Position numbers and translations under genes: made by a program. Positions 12,401-24,900 of a DNA stretch of 64,000 nucleotides are shown piece by piece. A model generated the notes under the pieces. It searched no databases, had not been told where the DNA came from, and was given only the letters and a program-made list of their open reading frames with translations. Source of the DNA: Gordionus sp. m RMFG-2023 (Eukaryota; Nematomorpha; Gordioida; Chordodea; Parachordodidae); assembly GCF_954871325.1 (NCBI RefSeq), contig NC_088777.1, positions 42,261,366 through 42,325,365 of the forward strand. Direction: 5' to 3'. Position 1 is the stretch's first letter. Each line of letters starts with the position of its first letter.

Positions 12401-12824
12401 TAGGGGTCTTGACCCCCAAGATCCTGCTTTTGGAGGGCCTTCGTCCGAATTTCCTTAGCCTATATATAGCTAGAAAATATTTATATATAAGACCTCCTTT
12501 GGCTTATATTTCATTTCTTATAATATTACCTTTTTGTATAAATTATCCAAAAAAATATGAATTATAGTCATTAGTTTAGTTAAAAAATTATTAACTTTTA
12601 CATTCATCTTTACAATTATTGTTTGAGATTTATGCATACATTTTTGAGTGACAAGGGGTGAAGAGGGGATTAAGGAAGGTATTTTTATTAGCTTAAAATG
12701 TTATTCACAATATATATTTTATAGTATTTTTCTACTGATTATATATTTATATTGAAACTATGGGCTTGCCTTGTTGCGAGTCGAGGTAGACAAATAATTA
12801 AATTCATGATAAATAATTTAGAGG

Positions 12825-13215
12825 TCTGCAAATCACGGCCCGGCGTGTTAAAAAATAATTTTGGTTAGAGCTGCGTCGGGCCTAATATTTTTTAAAAAAA
12901 TTTCGGGTCTGGGTTAAATATTTAAAAATAATATTATTACATTTTGTTAAATAAATAGATATATTTCAAAAATTCTTGCAAGAAACAAGGCTCTAATATT
13001 TTTTATTTGTAGAACAATTTTTTTTACAATAAAATTTTTTTTTCCTATATTTGAATAAATTCGGGTAGGGCCGGGCGAACAAATAATTTTTATTTTGGGT
13101 CGGGCTTTTCGGGACAAATAAAAAAAATTTTGTTCGGGATTGGGCCGGGTTGAGAAAATTCTTTTAAAAAAAATTCGGGTCGAGCCTGGTTTGGAAAATT
13201 AGACCCGATGCAGAT
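12825..13215. repeat. GGCC-rich non-autonomous element
   Basis: It begins AGGTCTGCAAATCACGGCCC and ends near GACCCGATGCAGATCAT, so the tips are roughly inverted. The inside alternates GC-rich blocks (GGGTAGGGCCGGGCGAAC) with AT-rich DNA. There is no coding capacity. Confidence 0.5.
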
Positions 13216-15921
13216 CATAATTTATAAAATTTTAGCATCTATATTTTTCCTAATTTTCTTAAGTTTCATTATAATCATGCTTTCAGTTATTCTCAGTCTC
13301 AATCAAATCGATGTCATTTTTTTGAAATATTTTACTTTATTTTTGCAGTGAAAAAGTTTAATGATTTGCGGAGAAATTTTAAAATGGTAGATAAATATAA
13401 AATGGAAAATTTAAATCGATATTAATTCACAGAATCAATTAGTAGCGTATCTACTAATGTAAATTGGAATATGTGTGTGCTAGGAGATCAGAATGATTAT
13501 TATTAAATGTAAATTAATAATCATAAAACAGTAATTTTTTTGAAAAATACCCTTGCTGGTAAATTTTTAGCTTTGGGACCTCCCCCCCCTCGTGTGTACT
13601 AGCCTGTCATCGAGATTTGATTCTACAGTACCTATAATGTTATAGAAATATTGGTAAATCGCAAAGATATGATTTCCATTTTGATTAAAGTTCTAAATTT
13701 TATGTTCAAATTTTGAAAGAGAGCATTCTTCTTCTAAGATAAGTTGCTAGGACATATTTTATAGATTATGACATATGGTTTTTACATCTAAATACGCTTT
13801 AAAGGGTGTTTTATATTTTTTTAAATACAAAAATCATATTCTATTCGGACAAGTATTTTGAATTCTAAACAGTAAAAAAGATGAATCAGGGGGCAGAGTG
13901 ATAAAACGGAATTATAATCTCACCTCCTAATTCTTAAGGAAGCTTAAATATCGCCTGAAACACCTTAGATCTTTTTAATAGTACGATAAAATAAATATTT
14001 GAATACCCTAGAAACAAAGTTATGTTTGGTGAAAAGAAGGAAAAGGGCCAATATGGGTATCTCTTCGAAAGGGCAAATATAGGTTTATGGAATATTTCAA
14101 TCGTGATTGTTGCATTAAATAAGAACCTTAACTCTATGCAGGGTTTGAGCAGTAGCGTGAATACTTGTATTTAAAATAATACCAAATATACTTTTTTGTA
14201 TACAGTATTTATTTGAATATTTTAGAAAGTAATTAGTATTTGCGTTTTAAATATTAAAAAATAAAAAGTATTTTTTTATTTATTACGATTTTCAGACAAA
14301 TATTATATTTTATTATAAATTTAAATTATATAGTAAATCCACATTTATTTATTTAAATTTGTAACCCGCAAAAAAATAATTAACATCTTATTTACATTTT
14401 AAATCCTATTTTATTTTTAAAATGAGTATTACCGAAACGAAAAAACAAATTTTTATGAAGGTGTGGATGATATTGATTGATGGAAAGGAGTTTCAAGCTA
14501 TTATGTTTATAAGATATTTTTGCCGAATTTCGTAACAATATATGCAGACCCTAAATGTCATTTGACAATTCTGGATGGTAATTATTTCAAAATATAATCA
14601 ATAATATAGTGAAAGCTAAATATGTTAAACTAAAAATAAAACCAAAATAATAATTGGAGCAATTTTATCCTCCAGCAACTCATTATATGCTCAAAACAGT
14701 GATATTAATTATATTTTCGATTATCATATAATTTATGTGATATGCTACTGCTGTAACAACAAATATATTATCCATATGCCCTCCAGACATTTGATAATTT
14801 TAGAAAAATTGTTAGTAATAAAAAATATTAAAGTAAAAAAATATTGATAGTGGTACTAAAAAAAATCGACTTGTAAAAATTGTTCGTTAAAGTATTTATT
14901 TGTGCAAAAAGTTTTCATCAAAGTATTTGTATTTAAATAATCTTAATATTTTTCATAGGTATTTAGACTTATTTAAAATACATTTTTTCGAAAATTTGTC
15001 CAACCCTGACTCTGTACAATGTATTCAGATTCTCTCATAAATTCTTCAAAAAATGTTTTCAACTTAAACACTAGAAATTAAATTACCATACGGGCAGCGT
15101 GAATCTGTGTCATAATATAGTCAGAATATTGATAATGAAATGGGGCGGCCCATTTTATTGATGTAGAAATCATAAATTCATGAAGATTATGGAACATAGC
15201 AAATTCATAAATCATTAATTAATTTTTTGAGGAGTTAAAAAAAGACCCTAATTCTTCTCTTAGAATTTCTTAGTTAAAAGGTAAAAAATATTTTAAAAAA
15301 ATTAGTCATCTTTATCGACAAAAAAGGACTTCTAGTGAGCTGGCAAAGTTCAGACCTCTTTTCAAGTAAAAATAAGCTCGATTATAATGTTCAGGGAATC
15401 AACAAAAAATTTCATAATAAATCAGTGAGTAGATAATAAATTATATGAGTATAAATATATAAAAGGGTTGCCTGAAAAATATAATATATAACAGTATGTG
15501 AAATTATATAATACTAACTTTTTTATTCTTACATAGAAATTTTTTAGTAAATTTCTAATACAGCAAATGTTACAAAATAAAATAAATAAGTTTTTATTTG
15601 ACATTATTATATAAATATAAGGGTGATATTGTAGGCCAGGGAATTACTTTATTCAAGATTAAATTGTATATAAATTTAAACTAGACATCACAGTAATATA
15701 TCGCAAATGAAAAATATAATAATTTATTTGACAAAGTGTGTCTCAAACATAGCTCTATAATAAAATTAATATATAATAAAATTTTATACAATTTTTAACT
15801 TAGTAAAATAATAAGATATATATTTTTCAATAAAAAAAAATACTCATTTTTCTAAAAACTTTTTAAAAAATGGATGGGGTAGGGTTAGATGATCCTTTCA
15901 AAAAAAATAATTTAAGGCTTT
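13216..15921. other. Gene-free stretch downstream of KIFC1
   Basis: AT-rich DNA with no exon-like block, RNA gene or bounded repeat that I can support. A short poly-C run sits near 13583. The reading frame at 15422-15604 is low-complexity and probably chance. Confidence 0.6.
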
Positions 15922-18900
15922 TCAAGGTTTGTTCACAGTTGCGACTCCTATATTACAAGAATTAACTTTAGCGGCAAATCTTAATGAACACAATGTTTCT
16001 TCTAGTCTATCTTCGATTGGGCTAACGTTGACAAACATAAGGGTTTTACTGTTACCTGCTCCTAAAGAACTTTTAAGCAAGTAGGTCAATTTGCTATTCC
16101 TAGTTTAAGATAGATATAGATTATGATAAATATAATTTTTTAAGAAATGATCTGTTCCAACAACAATGAAGAAAATTTTAAAGAGTTGTTAAAACTCTAA
16201 TGAGGCGTAGCCAGGATTTTCTCCCCAAATTTTTCATTTTTATGAACACTAAATTGCTTACATCTTAGGCATGTTAAAATTATTTTAAATATTTGCATAT
16301 AACAAAATTATAGAGTATTTCATTATAGATTTTATTTATTATATAAAAATAAGCATAAATAACATTCCTTTATTTAAATCATGTATTTAATTTTATTATT
16401 TAAAATAAATTACAAAATGTAGATATTTTATACAGATTATAATATTAAAAATTTTAATGTATAAAAACTCTATTTAAAAAAAATATATAATTTAACAATT
16501 ACATAAAATATAAGTAAATCTTATGCAAATAATGGTATTTAAAAACAAAATATAAATAATGCACAGTATTTTGTTAAAAATAATATTAATTGCATAAATT
16601 TTAAGAGTTAATATAAAAATAATATAAATGTTATAACTAAGAATTCATTTTACAAAAAAATTTGATTATAAATATTATATATTAAAATATATATTAAAAC
16701 TAATATAACCATATTGCAATTTTTTGATTTGAATTTATAAAGAGAGGTCTACATTTCTCTGAGATTTTTCTAATTCATCTAGAATCAAATTTTTATCTAG
16801 AATAATCTCCTTATAAATATTTAATAGGGCTAATTCATTTAAATGTTTTACACCGTTGGTATTTCTTAAATAGGTTTTTAACTTTTTTAAAGTTGAAAAA
16901 GACCTTTCATTAATGCAGGTACTAATTGGTAAGATAGCTAAAATAATTAATAATGTTTTAATATTAGGCAGAGAATCTAAAGTTATACATGGAAAGGGTC
17001 TGTAGAGCATTTTTTGGTCTCAAAAAATACCTATTCTGTCAAGATTTTTATACCAAAATCCGTCATCACAAAGTAACTTATCATATTAGCCTATTAAATC
17101 GTCAGTGTAAAACTCTGAGATTTTCTTAATAACCTCTAGTGACTAGTGTTTCAAGTGTAATCAACAGTTTAGACTCAACCAGCAAAAAATAAATAAAAGC
17201 TTCTTAAAATAAAATTATGAGGAATATCTTTCCTTTAATTGAAATAAAAATATATCAATAAGGGGAATAAAAATGTCTATTATAATAATTCTCAATCGTA
17301 GATGCATCAATATTGGAGCGATTGGATTGTCTAGATACTACTCTAGGTTTAGAATTTTCAATCCCAAACATATTAGCAATCTCCTTTACTTTCTCATATA
17401 TTTCATGAAATTTTTCATACACATTCTCTGATATTTGTTAATTCAACAATATCCTTTGCTCTATTCACCTCCCTTAAATCCAAATAAATTTTTTGTAGCA
17501 TTTTCCTTAAATCATATGTATAATTAAATAAATAATAAACATATTGAATTGATATTAAAAATTATGACTTAATAAAAGCCTGCAAAAGATTCTCAGTATC
17601 CTGAATCCTTTTCCTGCTTGATATATAAATTCTAGTGCTGCAAATACAACTTCATAGAGTTCAATAAAGAGCTTCACCGACTCTTGTCTTTCAATGAATC
17701 TAGTAGGACAAAATCTTTTTAGTTTCTTTTTTATCTTTGAGTCAATGTCATGATACGTTTGAATAAACATCTCCCTCTTCTTGGGTGGTGTGAAATAGTT
17801 ACAAACCAAATATTGTTTCTAAATTTTGTAAAATATATTAGCATTATTAAAGATAATATACATAAAACAAAATAATATTAAAAATTCATATTCATATTCA
17901 TATTAAATTAAATTTTTTTATGTAAACTGTATAATTTCTTTTGCTATCGTCTCCGATTTAGTATCATGCAATGAAATAAATTGAACAAATAGTTCCTTCA
18001 TTTTAAAATCTCAGAACATTTATACAATTACATTTTTAATATTATAATCTGTATAAAATATCTACATTTTGAATTTATTTTAAATAATAAAAATAAATAC
18101 ATGATTAAATAAAGGAATGTTATTTATGCTAAATTATTTTTATATAATATATAAAATCTATAATGAAATACTCTCTAAAATTTTGTTATATATAATGCAA
18201 ATATTTAAAATAATTTAACATAGTCTAAGATATAAAGCAATTGAGTGTTCATAAAAAATAGGTGGTTTGGGGAATGAAGCCCCCCCCCCCATGAGAAAAT
18301 CCTGGCTAAGCCACTGTTTTAAGGATATTTAATAAGATAAATAACAAATAATTATAATTTTAATAGTATTATTTATCACAACACACTATCCTACATATCG
18401 AGAGTGCTAATTTTGTTTTTTATGCTTGTTTTATTTAAAATCGGAAATTTAGAATCTTACTTATACTTACTTGACAATAACTAAAAAATTTAAAGTGTAT
18501 AGTAATATATATTGTTTATATTTTGAGGGATCCTGCTTTAATAATAACATGTTATATTAATATATATATCTCAGCGCAGCTGCATGTTTAGATTAGGTTT
18601 AATAATCATAGTTATTATAAAAGAGATAAAATGCATAAAACTATAACTTTTGGCAAAAAAATTTCAGATATACTAATTTTTATAAAGTTATTTTATTATA
18701 ACAGTTATATTAAAACCTTTTCCTTCTATTTATTTATAAATTAAAAATGACATAAAACAATTTGTAGTATTATCTTTTAGATATAATGAATAAAAATGAA
18801 GAAATACTTTGAAAAATGATGTATATTCTTTTTAAATGATAATTTGAAATTATAGATTAAAATTTTGTTTATATCATTCTTATTAATATTACATAATTAC

Positions 18901-21900
18901 TAAATAAAATATTATATTCGTATTTAAGTATATATATAAAATGATTTAATGGGATTGAGAAAATTTTTTGAAGCTTATTCCAGGCTTGGGAATTTTTTTA
19001 ATATTAAATGCTGGCATCGCTGGGCCTTTATCAATTTTTTTATGGTGGGCCTGGGCCAGGCTTGCTCATAAATCAAGGCCCATGAAGGTATCTGATTCAG
19101 GGTCCGGGTAGAAATTCTGAATATTTAAGAAAATGGATGCTTTCTTGGAAACATTTGACTTTACTAGACTTTTAGTTGTGCTCAACTTTGTATAAATTTT
19201 TTTAAATTAATTACACTCAATGTGGATGAGTCTGACGCACTAAGGATAAATAAAATAATTTGTCCTTTTTCATTTAATCTCATAAATATTCAAGATAGAT
19301 GTCTTTTAAGTTTATAGCTTTATCTCTTTCTCAAGATTATTAATATTGGATATAAGAAGAGGGCAAGTGTAGTATATAGAATATCTTCTTTTTATTTTTT
19401 TAATAAAAAATATTTTCTCTCACCTTTAAATAGGATATTAGAATTAGCTCAAAATTTTCAAACTATTTTTTTCTAATTTCGATATAATTAAAACAAACGA
19501 CTATAAAAGCCAAGCAAGGCAATTTGTTCTAATTTGAATTTAATTAATATTTTTAAATGACCGTAAATTCGGAATAAAAACATTAGACTTATGCTCTCCA
19601 TAAAAAAATTGTTGTTTTATTCATAAATGACTTTAAAAAATTTTTTCTGTTGGTTCAGATCACTGAAAAAATGTGTAAAATAGTAATAATTTTAATTCGT
19701 GAATTATTAAAAACTGAACTGATTCCTTTAATGAAAACAAGCCTGATCCATACCCAAAATTATATTGAAAATCGGCACCCACTCGACTTGATCCATTAAA
19801 CTTATATTTTGGAAATTTTTTTTTTAAAAACCTATAAGGAACATGATGTTGTATTTCTGCATTTTTCTTTCCGGTTCCCATTTTGCCCTTGTTATTTTTT
19901 AAAAAATAAATAAGATAAAATATCGCGTGGAATATTTAGAATGCCAAATTTTTTCTATACATATATATTGTAGGATAAAAATAAATATTAAGATTTAAAT
20001 ATATAAATCTCAACTTTTAGGTTATTATTTTCATAAATTCATTTAATTTAGAATTTTTTTTAAATATATTATCATTAAGTTTTAATGTTTAGCTAGTTAT
20101 TAATATCGTCATATGTTAAATCTATTTCAAGTAATCCTTCCTTCCTTTATTGTTATTTTTGAAAAAAAACCTTATTGGTCCTATTGGTCAAAGAGGTTAT
20201 AACGGTACTCAAAGTCGAAAGGCTCGAATTGATGTGCTTAGCCTCGAGAAGCCTTTCACCCGATGTAGATCCTGATTGTTTTATCCTTTCGCTTCCGGCT
20301 AGATCCACTAGGCTTAACGTGCTGCTAGTCACTGGTGTATTTTTGTTAGATAGGTTTGTTCTGAATTAAAATGGGGAAGGGGAGTGATAGACATAAGAGT
20401 ATTTATTTTCTTAACGAAATTTGAAATAATTAATGGCGCATTTTTAAATGAAAGTAATGATTTTTCGTGTTGACTTTACCCTACCCTACTTTTACATCAA
20501 ACCAATTGTTCATTCTTTTTTAAAAAAAATAACGGTATCAGCTGATATATGGCGGAATAAAAAAATTATATATTATTATTTATGGTACCGTAATATTAGA
20601 TCATAAAATTTTTCAAATAAATAAATATGCTGATATTTTGGTTGTAGTTCTATACAGTAGTATCGTCACATAATTTGAAGCAATACTTATACTTTAATAA
20701 AACTATAAATGATATGAAAAAAAATTTCATAAACTATGCTTATCGACAAAATAAGCAAGATTTTCTAAATAATCGTCATCTTCCTTTTCCATATTAAGTT
20801 TTAAATATTCGTCACCACTACTACCGATTTTAAGAGGCAGAATCCACGTCTGAACGTTAACATTCAGCAGATAGTGGTCATTGACATGCTAATCGATACT
20901 TGAGCCGTGGGTTGGGTAGGAAAATTATGATTATTTTTTATTTCGAGGTGAAAAATTTTTTTTCAGGTGGGTAAGGTTTGGAAATACTTTTGCTATAATT
21001 TTGAATTTAATTAGTGATATGAATAAATATTAGTTTAATTGCATATTATTATATAATTTTGTTAATTTACATTATTTTTTATATTTAAAATTTTTTGATT
21101 ATAGGTTAGACCTGAGATAATAAATTTAGTTTTAGTGTGAAGTTGAATCGGAAAAATGTTTTTCTTACTATGGGTCGGATCGAAAATTATTTGCCCATGC
21201 ATGTCTCTACGTGGAGCTAATATTTTAATAGTTAGCTTGGATACATGGATTAATACGGTGGCATATTAAACAAATTGACGGATCCTTGATTCCTGTCTGG
21301 AAAGTATCGGTGTTAATAACAATTAATGACATATCCAGAATGCTAAATTTGTAAACGCTCATAATGACAATATTCTTCGAAGATTAAACAATTGGGTAAT
21401 AATGTGTATTGGTAGAATATGATTTCAAAAGATGATATCAATAAATATCTTGAAGCTTTGCCGGAAAATCTGCCAGCCTTAAGTTTAGATACTCCTCTTA
21501 TTTCGTCATTCATAATGTATATAAAGGGAATATCAAGAATACTATAATAAATAATTTGTAGACAAAAAAAATCGTCATTAAGCATTTCTCATAGACATAT
21601 ATAAATGAACCAAATTTGGTTTATAAAACTAATAACCATAAAGATAGCAGTAAATAATACCAATTTACTGAATATTATGGATAATTATATCAATGGTATC
21701 CTAATTATCCATGATAAACATAGAAATAATAATTATTATAATTGTCCTACCATCTATAATAAGGATACAAATCATTACCAAGTTGAGAAGGACTTAGCCA
21801 ACAAAGTATCCGGCTGTTATTTTAGCATGCCCCATCTTAAGGATATTCAATGGAGAGAAGCTCATAATCCATGGGAGAATATTCCCATAAATCTCAAACC

Positions 21901-24900
21901 TCCGTGATTTATTATTTATTTGAGCATTATCATATTTTTTTAATCCCTGGGGACGAGTACTGTAGTTGTTTAGATTGCACTTTATTGGACTTGAGTTGAT
22001 TATTTCACTGCTTAATGACCAATATTTCATGTTAAAAAAGGGTCAAGTTGAAAATTTGTTTTTTAAAAATATATTTGTGGAGATCAATATTTTAAAAAAG
22101 ATGGATGCAACAAAATTTAAATCGTTTTTTTGTGGGTTCTAAAAAAGGGAATGGGGGAGGGGGTTTACATCATAGAAAGTTGCGTGCAGTGTTTAGTAAT
22201 AAATGTGAACCTGTAAATTAAACAAAATTACTTATCGATCCTAAGTTGGAAAACGGAATGCGATCTTGACGAGCTCAGATTAAGATTCGTTTCGGCAACG
22301 GCCCTGTTTTTAGAGGCCCGTTTGAGTATTGATTCCACTTGCTTCCAATTTATCACTTTTATCTTATTCACGAATATTTTTTATTGCAATTTATATATTT
22401 TTTTTTAAAAAAAGAAGGGGAAAAATTGGTTATACTAATTTTCGTTTATTAAAATTAATAATAATCTAGCATAAAAGACTATACAAATTCGGCCCTGTCG
22501 GACCGAATTTTTAAAAAAAATCTCAAGGTAAAATCCGATTATTCAGATTTTTTTAAAAATTCACCCAATTAGTAAATGATCTGGTTGAGATTCCTAAATC
22601 TTACAAAATACAAACAATTCTACTATTCTATTTTCATTTTATCTTTAAACGGCCATTTAATTAAATTAACATAAGATAAAGGCGATTTATCTCATTTCAA
22701 TTTTGACGTGTTGGGCGGAGGTGCATAACAAGGGGGAGGGGGGTACAAATGCAAATAATATAGAAATTTTATTAATCCGACTGATTATACAGAGAATATT
22801 ATCAAAAATACTATTTTTAAAAGTGTATTACAACAAAAAAATATATAATTAAAATAAAACCTTAGTCACTTCTGGCACTATGATGAGTTCCTCGGATTTA
22901 CTGCCATCGACCATCTTGATCTCATAGTCCGGTTGCAAATTTTGCTTGCCGGTCCAAAGCAAATCTCTGATCTTTTCGTTGTAAATCTCGATGAATGATG
23001 CCGTTAACTCGTAAGTTACGACAGTTCCAGACGATTCCGCATGCTTGGTTTCACTTGCTCCATTGGAGTTCAGCTGTTTGATATACCGCAAGTGGGAAAA
23101 TATGTGCGAAAAGGCTCTGGGGATGAGTCCCATGTTACCGTATCTACTTTTGACTTCTTCCGCTTCGAAATCTGGCTCACCCGCGTCTCCTACTTTTACA
23201 GTAGAATCGTACATCTCAGACTCCTTACCGCAATCCGGTAAGGTGTGGGATAGTGATAAGTTACCTTCCATAGTAAAGGTCTTTCCGCTCCCAGTGGCCC
23301 CGTAAGCAAAAACACAAATATTGAACCCATCGAGCGCGCTTTGAATAACTCCACTAACTTCTTCGTACACTTGCGATTGGGTGGAAGTGTGATCAAACAC
23401 TTTATCAAATTTGTATTTGTAAATCAAAGCGCCGGCTAGTAATCGTGATATTCATTTTTTTTTAAAAACATTCATTATAGATTTACTAAAATATTTTAAG
23501 GTGTCAAAATGAGCCCTCATTTAAAACGCAAGGGTTTTTTTAAATTAGAAAAAAACAAGGGTAAAATGGAATGTTGAAGATGAATGATATTTGGAAATTA
23601 AGAGCCAAAACATTTTTAAAAAATTTTTTCGAGCTTATCATGAGAAATGTGACAATTTTTTTTACCTAAAAATATATCATCAATAAGTAGTTGGATAGTT
23701 GTGTTTTAATAAGAGAAATTCTATTCATAAATTTAATAAAATAATTCAAATAATACATATGGTTATAATGAAGCATTTTATCGATATACATTTTTGGTGG
23801 ATCAAGATATACCATCCGACTAATTAGAGATTTTAAATATTCAAGCTAGGCCTATTCAAAAAAGAATTGAATAATTTACTATTCGTAGACCAATCAAATT
23901 TTGTTTATTCATATGAATAATGTTGTTAAACGGCTCGATTTAAGTCTATTTTTTTAAATGGAGAACTCAAAATTTTTTATCCAGAAAAATATTAAGTAGA
24001 AGATCTTTCTCATAGATGGCACGAAGATCAGCGAAATCTCGAGCCTTAGACAATTTTTTTTAATCGATCTAAATCGAGCCGTTTGAGAACACTAAGTACA
24101 AATATGAATAGTAAATTATTAGATTTGCTCAAAAAAAATCGAATACAAATAATCCATTATTCGCTTTGTATTCGTTTTTGGGCTTAATTCGGGCAAATGT
24201 CTTTGGTTTTTAAAAAAATATTTATTTAATATTTTCTAACCCATTAAATATGCCTGAGATATTATCATGATTGAATATTTTATGCTATAATTAAATCAAT
24301 TAAAATGCAGCACAGACTAAAACATAAATGGGGAAAAAATAATAATTGTTTTTATAAAACCACTTTTTTTATGGTAAAGATATTTGAAACAAGATTATTT
24401 AATTACAACAATTGAAAAATACATGAGTTTAATAGTGTTGTTAAAAGTTACCTTTTAAATGCATCTAGATACAGATACATAGTCTAAAAAATTATCTAGA
24501 TATAGATATGTCATCTAAAAATGTATATAGATGTAAAAGTCTTTCTACCATGCAAAAAGTAGAATCACAACTTGTATCAGCATCTTGAATAAGTTTGTAG
24601 TGAGGTAATTTTAATTGATTCTGAATAATCTTAAGTCTATAGTTTTATCATAAATATTGGACTGGAACAATGAAAAATTTGCCAATAGGCACAGCAATTA
24701 TAATAATGTGAACAGTTTGAGTATAAAATTCAAATCAGTTCAAACACTGGTATTGCTAGGGGGGTGGGCACTATTAGGTTAATTTTCCCCTGTAAATTTT
24801 GTAGGAAAATCTTTAAGTCCACTTATTGCAGACCTTTGGCAATATTAGATTTTTATAAAAATAATTTTGGGTTTTCACTTTTATTTGTTAAAATGCTTAT

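Noticed and set aside
21605-21907. 100-codon plus-strand frame inside KIFC1 intron 4
   Set aside because: No family resemblance, Asn/Tyr/Ile-rich like the background, and overlapped by another frame on the minus strand. Chance is the simplest explanation.
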